Part shown: positions 27,811 to 38,484 of the stretch, piece after piece
How positions within the stretch are numbered: position 1 is the first letter of the stretch
Layout of the letters: each line of letters starts with the position of its first letter
NCBI RefSeq assembly: GCF_023276405.1
Contig: NZ_JALRMO010000001.1
Location: 3,782,001 to 3,846,000, forward strand
Reading direction: 5' to 3'
Length of the DNA stretch: 64,000 bases
Origin: Paenibacillus hamazuiensis
GTDB taxonomy: Bacteria; Bacillota; Bacilli; Paenibacillales; NBRC-103111
Notes under the pieces: model-generated
What the model was told of the DNA's origin: nothing
Databases searched by the model: none
Seen by the model: the letters and a program-made list of their open reading frames with translations, nothing else
Program-made: the position numbers and the translations under genes

Positions 27811-29418
27811 TTACTTCTTTTTCATTTCCTGGTAAGCCGCTTTTCTTTCGTTCGCAATTTCCTGACCTCCGGCGGCCATGAAATCTTTCAGCGACTGTTC
27901 GTAAGTTTTGTCAAAATCGGCCGGCTTGGCCAGAACGGATTTCACCAACAGCTCATGATATTTGTCCACAAGGCTCGTGCCGTATTTGACCTCCGCCTGA
28001 ATCGGACGCTGGAAGCGCAGCATCGGCTCGGTGTCTGTATTCGAAATTTTCCGGGCGGCCTCCACTTCTTTGACGATATCGGCCGGGTACGACTTCGAGT
28101 CGAGCTTGATGTTTTTCTCTTCGCTGCCCAGATCCTGCCCGTTGCTGATGATGATAAAGTCGCCGATATTGAAAAACTTGTCTTTCGTTTCCTGGCTGTC
28201 GATTCGAACCGGGATGCCGTCCTCCAGCTTGTAATCTTTGCCTTCGTCGCCGTTCATGATCTTGAAGTAATTGTCCTTTTGTGCCATGAAGTCCAAATAT
28301 TTGATCGCTTCGTTTACGTTTTTGCTTGATTTCGGAATGAGGATGTACATGCCTGCAGGCATATATTTCGGCTTCGTGTGCTTGCCGTCGGCGCCTGCGA
28401 ACGGATCCACCGCCGTAATCTTGGCTCCTTTTACATTGGTCGCCAGCACCTTGTAAACCCCCGGAGTCGCATTCAGCGGGTTCACGCTGTCTTCGCTGAA
28501 CAATCCGACTTTGCCGGTCATGACGTCCTGATTGAGCTTCTTCTTGTCTTTGTCGAGGGCGAAATCCGCACTCATCAACCCTTCGTTGTACAGCTTGTTC
28601 AAAAATTGCAGCGCTTCTTTATGCCCGGCCGTCAAAATCGGATAATCGCGGGAGCCGAGCTGCATGCGCTGGGTGTATTTCTCTTCTTCGGTCAGATCTT
28701 TCTTGATAAACGGCCAGATGATCGGCTCATAGGAGGAAGGCGCGAGCGCCATGCCGAGCGGAATCAAATCTTTGCCGACTTTGCCGGGATCTTTCTCTTT
28801 CACGGCTTTCAGGAAGCTGTACACTTCATCCGTATTTTTCGGAACCTGCATGCCTAATGCATCCAGCCAGTCCTGGCGGATAAACGAGGCGTATTTGCCG
28901 AGCTGTACGCGTTTGGCCGGGATCGCATATTGCTTTCCGTCAAATTTGCCGTATTCGAGCGTGTCCGTTCCGAGGAACGTTTTCAGATTTTTGCCGTATT
29001 CGTCGAGCGCTTGGCCGATATCGGCAAGACCGCCCTGCTGCACATATTTATATACGAGGTTGCTGTCATACGTAAATACGATATCCGGGGCGTCGCCGCC
29101 GCTGGCCATCAGCACGTTCAGCTTCTCCACTTCCTGGGCGCGCGGTACGGGAACGTATTCCAGCTTGATGTTGTTCGGCGTTCCGAACTTCTCCTGCATC
29201 CATTTCGTCCAGTAGTTATCTGTTGCCGATTGGCCGGCCGGCGCGTTGCCGCGGTCGAACATTTCCACCCGCAGCGTCACCTGTTTTTTCGGATCGTTCG
29301 CACCCGAACCTGCTCCTGCGCTTTTGTTGTCGTTGCTCGAGCAAGCAGCCAGGACGCCGATCGTCAGCACCGAGCTCATCGATAAAGCAACCGCTTTTTT
29401 TACCGTCTGTCTCTTCAA
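27811..29418 (-). CDS. Sugar ABC transporter substrate-binding lipoprotein (LplA family)
   Basis: About 535 residues. The signal peptide KAVALSMSSVLTIGVLAAC has a lipobox cysteine, so the mature protein is membrane-anchored outside the cell. LplA-type features include the long body and the YPVLTAGHKEALQFLNKLY-like central region. The start is taken as TTG at 29418, with AAGGAGAGGG five bases upstream; a longer frame to 29487 lacks such a site. It is the first gene of the 16-29 kb locus and probably the most expressed. Confidence 0.9.
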   Translation of the reverse strand: MKRQTVKKAVALSMSSVLTIGVLAACSSNDNKSAGAGSGANDPKKQVTLRVEMFDRGNAPAGQSATDNYWTKWMQEKFGTPNNIKLEYVPVPRAQEVEKLNVLMASGGDAPDIVFTYDSNLVYKYVQQGGLADIGQALDEYGKNLKTFLGTDTLEYGKFDGKQYAIPAKRVQLGKYASFIRQDWLDALGMQVPKNTDEVYSFLKAVKEKDPGKVGKDLIPLGMALAPSSYEPIIWPFIKKDLTEEEKYTQRMQLGSRDYPILTAGHKEALQFLNKLYNEGLMSADFALDKDKKKLNQDVMTGKVGLFSEDSVNPLNATPGVYKVLATNVKGAKITAVDPFAGADGKHTKPKYMPAGMYILIPKSSKNVNEAIKYLDFMAQKDNYFKIMNGDEGKDYKLEDGIPVRIDSQETKDKFFNIGDFIIISNGQDLGSEEKNIKLDSKSYPADIVKEVEAARKISNTDTEPMLRFQRPIQAEVKYGTSLVDKYHELLVKSVLAKPADFDKTYEQSLKDFMAAGGQEIANERKAAYQEMKKK

Positions 29419-29692
29419 CTGAACCCTCTCCTTAATGAAATTCAAATTCGCTATGGATGTCCGCTTCTTGAGGTCGTTGATCTTCATGCACCGGACGCAA
29501 CTCCGTTATACCCCAGCTTCCGGTTAGGCATCAATAAACATGATTCCGCAGCACAAACCAAAGCGTCGCAATGCCTCTTTTTCCGCGGACAAACCGATTT
29601 CAGATTGCTGATTATTTTCTGTGAGGGCCCCCTAAATCCCCCCACCGGGGGGACCCCAGGCTGCTCCTGTTCAGCCCCCCCTTGTATACTAA
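29419..29692. other. Upstream region of the second carbohydrate locus with repeat fragment R4
   Basis: Contains the promoter side of the lipoprotein gene. At 29628-29660 a short copy of the dispersed repeat (CTAAATCCCCCC then GGGGGGACCCCAGG) is present, then the match stops. No operator could be recognised. Confidence 0.5.
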
Positions 29693-29743
29693 GAGCAGCT
29701 CAATGATCGGTTTACATAATATCCGATCTTGAGGTGCTTTTTT
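29693..29743 (+). terminator. Strong hairpin with T-tract at the left side of the IS region
   Basis: AGCAGCTCAATGATCGG pairs with CCGATCTTGAGGTGCT, with two unpaired positions, around a 12-base loop and is followed by seven Ts on the plus strand. It may insulate the IS110 element from outside transcription or may belong to its left end. Confidence 0.65.
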
Positions 29744-29759
29744 TAAATGCTGCTCCTTG

Positions 29760-30179
29760 AAAATTGAATAATGCATCACTTTACTATGGTGGATGTGGAC
29801 GTAGCCCAAGCGAAGGCGCGGGAGGCTTATGTTTTCACAGCCAACGTAGCAAATTTATTCGACTGGGTGCTTTACGATCCTGGGGTGTCTTTGGGAAAAT
29901 AGCCAATAGGTGTTACCGACGGGAATGTTCCTTGCCCCCCTGTTGACCTTGCTTTCATGCGGGTTCTTCCAATTTAGAGTGTTCCCTTGGCCTCTTCCGT
30001 ATTTTCCTACACGCTGACTGTTTCCCGGGCGTTCCCGTCCCTTCCGCATAGCAGAGGAAGGAAAGTGCACCGACGGGCCCCGGTGTATTCCTATAGCTCG
30101 CAAGGCTGTTAGCGGAGAGTTTCCCAAGGACATCCCAGGACCGTAAACACCGAGTCCCTTACGAAAGGAGGTGTACCCT
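29760..30179 (+). ncRNA. Long structured 5' leader of the IS110 element, candidate bridge RNA region
   Basis: About 420 non-coding bases before the transposase, rich in short hairpins, for example CCTTCC with GGAAGG near 30040-30062 and CACCG with CGGTG near 30068-30086. In IS110-group elements the non-coding left end encodes a bridge RNA whose loops pair with target and donor DNA. I could not fold it fully or locate the guide loops, so exact ends are unknown. Confidence 0.45.
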
Positions 30180-31430
30180 ATGCCCAGCATCTTATTTGTC
30201 GGGATCGATGTAAGCAGCAAGAACAACGTAGTCTGTTGCCTGCCGGAAGGTGATGTCCACAAACCTCTGAGCCGGTTTACCGTCACCAATGATGAACCCG
30301 GCGTGATGATCTTTCAGGAGAGGATCAAGGCGCTGATGAGCAAGCACGGGTTGACGCATATTCGTTTCGGACTCGAAGCTACAGGCCCTTTTTCCAGTCA
30401 TCTGGCCCGTTACTTGCAAAGCGTTCTGACCTTCGAACCTTATGAGCATGCCGTCTACGTCTTCAACCCGAGTCTGATTAAGGAGTTCAAGAAAGCTCAC
30501 TTTCTGTACGCCCCAAAAAACGACAGGGTAGACGCCTGGTTCATCGCCGCGAAGCTCCGATCCGGTCATCTACCCCGTGCCTACACGTGGAGCGAGTCCA
30601 TGGCCGCCCTACAGCGCCTGACGAGAACCCGTTTCCACGTTGTACATACTTTGACACGGGAGACCAATTTCCTGCTGACCAACTTATTTTTAAAGTTCAG
30701 CAGTTATGCCAGCGGACCTTTCCGGCACAAGACGTCGGCGACCAGCTTGGCTGTCATCGAGGAATTTGCCAGTGTCGAAGACATTATTCACATGTCCGTC
30801 GAAGACTTGATGGCCTTTGTGATGGAGCGCGGCCGGAATCAGTTTGAGAACCCGGAGGAAGTGGCTTTGGCGCTGCAAAAAGCGGCGCGCTCCTCCTACC
30901 GCCTGCCAAAGGCCATGGCGGATGCTGTCAACTTTGCGATGGCTTCCAACATTCGCATCATCCGATCTTTACAGGAACAAGCCAAATCACTGCAAAAAGC
31001 GATTGAAGATCATTTGGCGTCCATTCCGCAGACCCTCACTTCGGTCCCCGGAATGGGCCCCATCTTCGCGGCGGGCATCCTCTCCGAGATCGGAGACATT
31101 GGGCGCTTTCCTAGCCATATGAAACTGGCCAAATACGCCGGACTTGCATGGACAGAAAACCAATCGGGTAACTTTAAAGGCGTTGAATCTCGGCTTATTA
31201 AGTCCGGCAACCGCTACTTGAAGTATTACTTCACAGAAGCAGCAAAGAGTGTCCAGGTGCACGACACTATATTTGCGCAATATTACAGCCACAAGAAAGC
31301 GGAGCCGGCTAAATACGCCGAAAAACGTGCCCTTGCGCTTACAGCTCGTAAGTTGGTGCGGTTGGTCGATCATCTGCTGCGAACCAACCGACTCTACGAA
31401 CCCCAGGAGGTGATCCGACAAGAAGCTTAG
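30180..31430 (+). mobile_element. IS110-family transposase
   Basis: About 416 residues, normal for the family. The N-terminal RuvC-like DEDD domain shows GIDVSSKNNVV (Asp10), RFGLEATGPF (Glu66) and KNDRVDAWF (Asp115, Asp118). The C-terminal Tnp domain has SVPGMGPIFAAGILSEIGDI and the candidate catalytic serine in ENQSGNF (Ser329). Members are RNA-guided recombinases that leave no terminal inverted repeats. The frame looks intact. The ATG at 30180 follows AAAGGAGGTG at 30164-30173. It is one of few plus-strand genes in the left part of the window. Element ends were not fixed; they probably lie near 29.7 and 31.6 kb. Confidence 0.92.
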
Positions 31431-31604
31431 ACATAGATCCCTAGAAAAATCCACCTATTTCCATTATTAGACATGGTATTATTTACCATTTGATATAGTG
31501 GTAGGGTGGGTCTGATTTGGTGTTGCCTTTTTTCGGGTCACCTCCTAAAAAGGTTCGGAGCGAAAAATGTTATGTTAACAAAGGGGCTTGACATCGTACC
31601 GCTG

Positions 31605-31880
31605 CTCTAAATCCCCCCATGGGGGGACCCCAGGCGCTCGGGCGCCCTGGACCCGCCCGCAGTACGGGACTGCTTGCTTCTAGTTCGCGTTTGCCCGGCA
31701 TGGATTTTTGGGCTGCGCGCCAAAAATCCTATGCCGGGCACGCTGCACTTTCGGTGCGATGCCTGGGGAGATCATGAGTGCCTCGAGCCCGCGTTTGGCT
31801 GCACGGATTTTGCCTGACGGCAAAATTGCGTGCGGCCACGCTCTACTTTTTGTGCGATGCCGAGTGTGGAGAGATTGAAA
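31605..31880 (+). repeat. Dispersed hairpin-rich intergenic repeat, copy R2
   Basis: Carries the C/G-run, the GGCGCTCGGGCGCC hairpin, hairpin A (31693-31739: GCCCGGCAT with ATGCCGGGC, GGATTTTTGG with CCAAAAATCC) and hairpin B (31797-31837: GCACG with CGTGC, ATTTTGCC with GGCAAAAT, loop TGAC). It lies immediately after the IS110 element. Confidence 0.9.
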
Positions 31881-31953
31881 ACGTGCCTCTTTCCCACACT
31901 CGGCGCCATAGAATATATCCTCTGTCAACATCATCTATTAGTTCCATAACAAT

Positions 31954-31978
31954 GAAAAACCGTGGCCTTAGCCACGGA
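31954..31978 (-). terminator. Rho-independent terminator after the membrane AraC regulator
   Basis: CCGTGGC pairs with GCCACGG around a four-base loop and is followed by TTTTT on the minus strand, about 30 bases past the stop codon. Confidence 0.85.
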
Positions 31979-32009
31979 ATAATCTTGTGAATTTTTGTTG
32001 GGGGAATCC

Positions 32010-34241
32010 CTACATCACTTTCCGGTAGTCGCCGGGGGTGGTGCCGACGATTTTTTTGAACGTGCGGCCGAACGAAATGCCGTGCGTGTAGCCGACCTTC
32101 TCGGCGATGTCCTGGATCGAATCGTCGGTTTCGAGCAGCAGACGTTTCGCTTCCTCCATGCGAAGGTTCACCAAAAAGTCGACGAACTTCATGCCGAACT
32201 GCTCCTTGAACAGCTGGCTCAAATATTTGGCGTTGACGTCGAATTTATCGCTTAGATGAGCGAGCGACAAATCCGGGTTCGCGTAGTTTTCTTCAATGTA
32301 CTTGCGCATCTCGCCAAGCATTGCGAGCTGGCCTTTCGATTCGCGGATCTCCACGTAATGCCGGTACAATTCCGACAGATGATCGATCAGCGTTTCGGCC
32401 AAAGCGTCCACCGTTTCCGCTTCTTCCATATATTTGGAAAGCGACGGATAAATTTCTTCTTGCCACTGCCGCTTCAGCGAATCCGGCAGCTCATCCAGCT
32501 CCCGGCTCAGCATATGAATCAAATAATCGACCAAGGTGCGAATATCTTCGTCTTCCAAATATTCATCCTTCATATGCCGGAAAACATCGCCGAGCACTTC
32601 CGACCACGCTTCATTCGTCAGACGGAAATATTGAACGGCCGAAGAAATTTTTTGATAATATTCAAAAGCTCCGTCCGCTTTATTCGCGGCAGGCTCGGTA
32701 TACACCGCCACCTTGCCCTTACCGAGCTGCAGTTTATGCCGAAGCAGCGAATCGGCTTCCAGATAAGACGGCCGAATGCCGCCCAGCCGGTCAGATAAGC
32801 TGCCGATGCCGATCGTTATGGAAAGCTTAAGGTTCGTTTGCACCCATTCCCGGAACAGCTCGCTCATCCTTACGAGATGCTCCGCTTCGCGCTGCTCCTC
32901 ATGTTTAAACATGTATAGAATGCCCAATCTTTGGCTGGAAATCCATTCCGCCCAAATCGATAGCCCCTCCTGTTTGGCAAACTCCTGGATCACGTTGGTC
33001 AAGGCGAATTTGAGCAGATTTTGATCGCGGTCGTTATACGTCCTGGAAAAGCCGGGATACCCGTCGATTTCGGCCGCGCTCACGCAAAGCGAAGTGAAAT
33101 CGTACTCCAATTGGAGCTGCTCCATTTGCGTTTTCCACTGATTCCGCGAAATTTCGCGGTCTCCTTCAATAAGCTTTTGAAAAAACTGCTTGCGGTGCAG
33201 CAGCAAATCTTCCTTGTATCTTTTTTCATAACGGTTCGTCTGGTCGATCAGGTTCTCAAGCGCTTTCTCAATAAAGGAAAACTCGTCGAACGCCTTCCCC
33301 TGCTGCAAGCTTTTTTGCTGATACTCCTGAATCCGGCTCAAGATGAGCTCTATCGGCTTATAGTTTTTCCGGGTAATGTAAATAATGTAAACAATACATA
33401 AGATGATGATCAGACTGCCGATGCCGATCCACATGTAGGAGATAAAAGAAACCCAACCGAACAGCTGACCCGCTTTAAGGCCGCTGACGAACCTCCAGCC
33501 GAGATAATCGGACGACATCTCGCTGAGCACCTTGCGGCTTGCGCTGTGCAGCTCGGGAGAGCTTTCGTCCAAGTTCGGCGGATAAATCAGCCCGTCCTTG
33601 CTCCAAATTTCCATGAACGTGAGCTGGCTGTTGACCATTTCGCCGACCATCCGCATCAGCTCGCTGACGCGCACGTTAATGACGACGATGCCCTCATTGC
33701 CGAAAGGCAGCATCGCCTGTTTGCTCAGCGTAATCACTTGTTCCTCGGGATCGGTCTGAAACTCGCTGTATTTTCGTACCGGAGTCCAGCCAATATAGGG
33801 GGAATCCGACGTTTGCTTCAAAATGAATGCCTTATCGCGAAAATCGTCCAGCGGGCCCGCCGACGTTTGCGTAAGCACCAGCTTATCGCTGAACCGATAC
33901 AAATAGACCGAATGGATCAAAAATTGATTCGTGGAAAACCGCTTCAAATCGTTGGATGCCTGGTATTGGACAATGCGCGGGTCGGCATTGGCTTTAGGGA
34001 CAAAAAAGTCGCCAAAATCGGAATTCGAGGCCATCTCCTTCAGCATCATCTGTTCGACCCCGCGCAGGGTCGACTCCATCGTATCCGCGACGTATTTCGT
34101 CGAGATTTGATTCGCTCGCTCGGCTTCTTTTTTGGAAATTTCGCTGACTACGAAAAAAGAAATGAAAATAATGGTAGAAATTGCTACGATCAAAATCGGA
34201 AAATAGGATAACAGCAATCGATTATACCATCGGTTGCGCAT
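32010..34241 (-). CDS. Membrane-anchored AraC-family regulator (YtdP-like)
   Basis: About 743 residues. Order: transmembrane helix (LLLSYFPILIVAISTIIFIS), large extracellular Cache-like region to about 275, second transmembrane helix (IGIGSLIIILCIVYIIYI), linker, then a C-terminal AraC domain with HLSDKFDVNAKYLSQLFKEQ and VGYTHGISFGRTFKKIVGTT then PGDYR. These proteins combine membrane sensing and DNA binding in one chain and usually control a neighbouring sugar locus. The start MRNRWYN has GAGG nine bases upstream. Its target is not evident; the next minus-strand genes belong to other units. Confidence 0.85.
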   Translation of the reverse strand: MRNRWYNRLLLSYFPILIVAISTIIFISFFVVSEISKKEAERANQISTKYVADTMESTLRGVEQMMLKEMASNSDFGDFFVPKANADPRIVQYQASNDLKRFSTNQFLIHSVYLYRFSDKLVLTQTSAGPLDDFRDKAFILKQTSDSPYIGWTPVRKYSEFQTDPEEQVITLSKQAMLPFGNEGIVVINVRVSELMRMVGEMVNSQLTFMEIWSKDGLIYPPNLDESSPELHSASRKVLSEMSSDYLGWRFVSGLKAGQLFGWVSFISYMWIGIGSLIIILCIVYIIYITRKNYKPIELILSRIQEYQQKSLQQGKAFDEFSFIEKALENLIDQTNRYEKRYKEDLLLHRKQFFQKLIEGDREISRNQWKTQMEQLQLEYDFTSLCVSAAEIDGYPGFSRTYNDRDQNLLKFALTNVIQEFAKQEGLSIWAEWISSQRLGILYMFKHEEQREAEHLVRMSELFREWVQTNLKLSITIGIGSLSDRLGGIRPSYLEADSLLRHKLQLGKGKVAVYTEPAANKADGAFEYYQKISSAVQYFRLTNEAWSEVLGDVFRHMKDEYLEDEDIRTLVDYLIHMLSRELDELPDSLKRQWQEEIYPSLSKYMEEAETVDALAETLIDHLSELYRHYVEIRESKGQLAMLGEMRKYIEENYANPDLSLAHLSDKFDVNAKYLSQLFKEQFGMKFVDFLVNLRMEEAKRLLLETDDSIQDIAEKVGYTHGISFGRTFKKIVGTTPGDYRKVM

Positions 34242-34362
34242 AAGGATCATCCTCGCCCGGGAAATCCCGTCCACATATTTTTAAAGCCGAAACGCGAATT
34301 TTATTGTACTATGAAAAACTCCCGAATGCCATTGTCTGACCAATGGTCATATGTTCCAGCAC

Positions 34363-35265
34363 TTATTCGTAATACACCCGGAACACGATGTCCTGATTGT
34401 AATTTCCGAACCCTTCGCCGTAAAGCGTGAGCCCTCCAACATGCTCCGAAGAACTCAGCACAGCCAGCCGCAGCGTCCATTGATTGCGCTCCGTGCCGAT
34501 GTCGCCGATCCCCGTGTCCGACATGCGCTGCCCGTCGATAAAGGTCCCGTCCGCCGTGATCCTTATGACCTTGAGCAGGCCGTATTGGTTCACCCCGTTC
34601 TGCCACCAGGAAGGAGTATAGCGCCCGCGGCTCGAGCCGTAATCGCCCGGACTCGTCCATTGGCCGAGATGAACGCCGTTCAAATAAAAGTCGATGTCGG
34701 AAGGCCAGTTTTCGTTGAACCCCGGCGCCTCGGAGCCCAGCTCCATCGATATTTCGATTTGGCTCGGCTGCTGGCCGCTAAGCAAATAGTTCGGAATTTT
34801 GTATTCGACAAACCCTTTGCCGAACCATAAAATGCCGGCGCGCACCCGATCCGGTTCAAGAAAATAACGCGGATCGTCATATTGCCCGATCAGCTTGTCG
34901 CGGGTCGCGAGGCCGCAGGTCGGGTGAACCTCGAATTCGGTGTAATGCCCGATCGGAATCGTCGCCTCGTGAAACGAGGGCCTTGCTTGCTCCATGACCG
35001 GCATGGCGATCTCAATGCGGTCGACGGCAAGCGAGCAAATTTTATGCGTGCCCTTATCCTTGCGCACCATTTCGGTGCGGATAAGACCGCCGAGCTCCAG
35101 CTTGCGGATGTGCATCGTCACGATCGCGCTGCTCAGATTCAATGCGGCGGCAATATCCTTCACATTCATCGGCTGCCCGGCAAGCAGCCCGATAATGTTT
35201 AAGCGAACCTCGCTGGCCAGCGCCTCGTAAAGCGGCAGCGAGTTTTTGCTGATGTCGGCTTTCAT
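34363..35265 (-). CDS. ArsR-type winged-helix regulator with C-terminal beta-rich sensor domain
   Basis: About 300 residues, much longer than a plain ArsR protein (about 100). Residues 1-80 form the winged helix: SLPLYEALASEVRLNIIGLL, then MNVKDIAAALNLSSAIVTMH and RTEMVRKDKGTHKICSL. No metal-binding ELCVC-type motif is seen. The remaining 200 residues are strand-rich with many Trp/Tyr/Gly (ILWFGKGFVEYKIPNYLL, IDFYLNGVHLGQWTSPGDYG, RYTPSWWQNGVNQYG), resembling a jelly-roll carbohydrate-binding fold, so sugar sensing is plausible. It diverges from the GH51 gene, with a perfect palindrome between them. Confidence 0.8.
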   Translation of the reverse strand: MKADISKNSLPLYEALASEVRLNIIGLLAGQPMNVKDIAAALNLSSAIVTMHIRKLELGGLIRTEMVRKDKGTHKICSLAVDRIEIAMPVMEQARPSFHEATIPIGHYTEFEVHPTCGLATRDKLIGQYDDPRYFLEPDRVRAGILWFGKGFVEYKIPNYLLSGQQPSQIEISMELGSEAPGFNENWPSDIDFYLNGVHLGQWTSPGDYGSSRGRYTPSWWQNGVNQYGLLKVIRITADGTFIDGQRMSDTGIGDIGTERNQWTLRLAVLSSSEHVGGLTLYGEGFGNYNQDIVFRVYYE

Positions 35266-35364
35266 CGTATGAAGTCCTTTCGTCATTCGAGTTTTAAAAA
35301 TTAATGGTTGCAAATTGGGGGGGCTTCTAGTTAAATAGAGTTAGTTAATGTTTTTGTTTATCAT

Positions 35365-35382
35365 ATTAATATTTATATTAAT
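35365..35382. promoter_or_regulatory. Candidate ArsR-type operator between regulator and arabinofuranosidase genes
   Basis: ATTAATAT-TT-ATATTAAT is a perfect 8-bp inverted repeat with a two-base spacer, 22 bases before the GH51 start. AT-rich palindromes of this form are typical ArsR/SmtB-family operators. Location in the divergent promoter suggests control of both genes. Confidence 0.6.
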
Positions 35383-35397
35383 TCATTGGAGGGATAG

Positions 35398-36912
<1,515 letters not shown>

Positions 36913-36932
36913 CAAGGGAGAATCCGCTTACT

Positions 36933-37763
36933 ATGGCATACGGAACATTGGCACATACCGTAGGATGCAAGCCTCTCGCCGAACTGACGCGAACGCTCGC
37001 CTCTTACGACATAGATTTCGTGCAGCTTGCGCTTTCCAAGGCGATCAGCGACATCGATACCGGACTGGGGCGGCTCAGCCACGGTCTCGCCCATCATATC
37101 GGCGAGCAGTTTCAGCGCTCCGGCGTACGCATCGGCGTGCTCGGCTGCTACATCGACCCGATCCACCCCGATCCTGCGCAAAGAAGGCGTGAAATCGACC
37201 GCTTTAAGGAGCATCTGCGCTTCGCCCGTCAGCTCGGCGTGCCGATGGTCGCCACGGAAACCGGCGATTTGCATACGTATCGGCAGCAGTACCCGGGCAG
37301 CTACATCGATAAGGGCTATGAAGTGCTGCGGGAAACGGTGCTGGAGCTGGCCGAGGAAGCGGAAAAATGGGGCGTCTACGCCGCCATCGAACCCGTCTGC
37401 CGCCACACGTTGTCATCGCCGGAACGAATGATGCAGCTGCTTGAGGAAATTCCCTGCAGCTGCATCGGCGTTGTGCTCGACCCCTGCAACCTGCTGGACG
37501 AACGAAACCTCGACCGCCAGGACGAGGTCATCGACCAGGCATTCTCTTTATTCGGCGACCGCATCGTGCTCGCCCATATTAAAGGACTCGTCTATCAAGA
37601 CGGCAAGCTGGTCGAAACGAAACCAGGCGAAAGCGAGTTCCACCTTGCCCGCTTTCTGAAGCTGCTTGCTTCCTGCAAACCATTTATCGACATCTCGATC
37701 GAATCGACCCAGCCTCATGAGCTGAACGACACGATCCGTTATTTGAAGCAGATCGCAGAGTAG
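36933..37763 (+). CDS. TIM-barrel sugar isomerase/epimerase-like protein (AP_endonuc_2 fold)
   Basis: About 276 residues. Motifs: DIDFVQLALSKA, VLGCYIDPIHPDPAQRRREI, LGVPMVATETGD, VYAAIEPVCRHT, IGVVLDPCNLLD and ISIESTQPHE, matching xylose isomerase-like barrels with Glu/Asp/His metal ligands. It is probably cotranscribed with the GH51 gene and may act on released arabinose or another pentose, but the reaction is unknown. A weak AAGGGAG site lies 12 bases before the ATG. Confidence 0.75.
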   Translation: MAYGTLAHTVGCKPLAELTRTLASYDIDFVQLALSKAISDIDTGLGRLSHGLAHHIGEQFQRSGVRIGVLGCYIDPIHPDPAQRRREIDRFKEHLRFARQLGVPMVATETGDLHTYRQQYPGSYIDKGYEVLRETVLELAEEAEKWGVYAAIEPVCRHTLSSPERMMQLLEEIPCSCIGVVLDPCNLLDERNLDRQDEVIDQAFSLFGDRIVLAHIKGLVYQDGKLVETKPGESEFHLARFLKLLASCKPFIDISIESTQPHELNDTIRYLKQIAE

Positions 37764-37789
37764 CTGTTGGCGATAAGGTGAATTGGATG

Positions 37790-37992
37790 CGATAAAATTC
37801 TAACGGTTGTCACGGAGGTTATTGCAGGAAGATTGCCGATTATAAAATCGTAACGGTTCTGATGGAGGTTATTTGGGCAATATGCTGACCTATTATCGGT
37901 TAATCCTGCAAATAAGCTCGCTGGCGACCGTTAGATTTGGAAAACGGGCATTTTTAGCTAAATAAGCTCTATCACAACCGTTACAGTTTTTG
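37790..37992. repeat. Intergenic element with paired direct and inverted repeats
   Basis: Two direct units, TAACGGTTGTCACGGAGGTT (about 37800) and TAACGGTTCTGATGGAGGTT (about 37850), are followed by two inverted counterparts, AATAAGCTCGCTGGCGACCG (about 37913) and AATAAGCTCTATCACAACCG (about 37961). The whole can fold into nested long hairpins. No coding frame is supported. Confidence 0.7.
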
Positions 37993-38077
37993 AACAGCGT
38001 TCGGGCCGCGGCTTAATCCGAGTCTCCGTGTATAGCCAGTGGGGACAAGCAGGGGCTATCCCACTTTGTTAACTTCA

Positions 38078-38114
38078 AAAAAAGGCACGGTTCGCTATGA
38101 ACCATGCCTTTTTG
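38078..38114. terminator. Bidirectional terminator downstream of the arabinofuranosidase unit
   Basis: AAAAAGGCACGGTTC pairs with GAACCATGCCTTTTT around GCTAT, with one mismatch, A-tract on one side and T-tract on the other. It would stop plus-strand transcription from the GH51 unit. Confidence 0.8.
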
Positions 38115-38155
38115 CCTTATGGGAACGTATATGCAAATGAAAATAGTTAAGCGTT

Positions 38156-38400
38156 CCCGGCACAAATTCGGCGTCAGCCGAACTGTGCTGGGCAATCGCG
38201 GGCCCGAGGCACGCACCCACTCCCTGCATCATCGCACCAAAGTAAAGCGTGTCCGGCAATGAGATTTATTGCCAATCAGCAATAAATCCATGCCGGACAA
38301 ACGCGACCTAGCAGCGAGCACTCCCTCAACCGGGCGGGTCCAGGGCGCCCGAGCGCCTGGGGTCCCCCTTTAGGGGGATTTAGGGGGTGGCCCTACGATT
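38156..38400 (-). repeat. Dispersed hairpin-rich intergenic repeat, copy R3 (inverted)
   Basis: Reading the minus strand: C/G-run, CCAGGCGCTCGGGCGCCCTG hairpin, hairpin A (38251-38298: GTCCGGCAT with its complement, GATTTATTGC with GCAATAAATC), then hairpin B (38156-38192: TTCGGC with GCCGAA, loop TGAC). The adjoining 38380-38480 stretch holds short repeats of GGCCCTACGATTTAG and TTAGGGGG and no gene. Confidence 0.88.
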
Positions 38401-38484
38401 TAGGGGGTGGTATGCCCTTAGGAGGTGGCCCTACGATTTAGAACTTTGAAATTGCTTTTAGGGGATTGAGGGGGGCCCCCCTCA

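Noticed and set aside
29855-30289. Minus-strand frame of 144 codons in the IS110 leader
   Set aside because: No ribosome binding site, overlaps the transposase start, and the region fits a non-coding leader.
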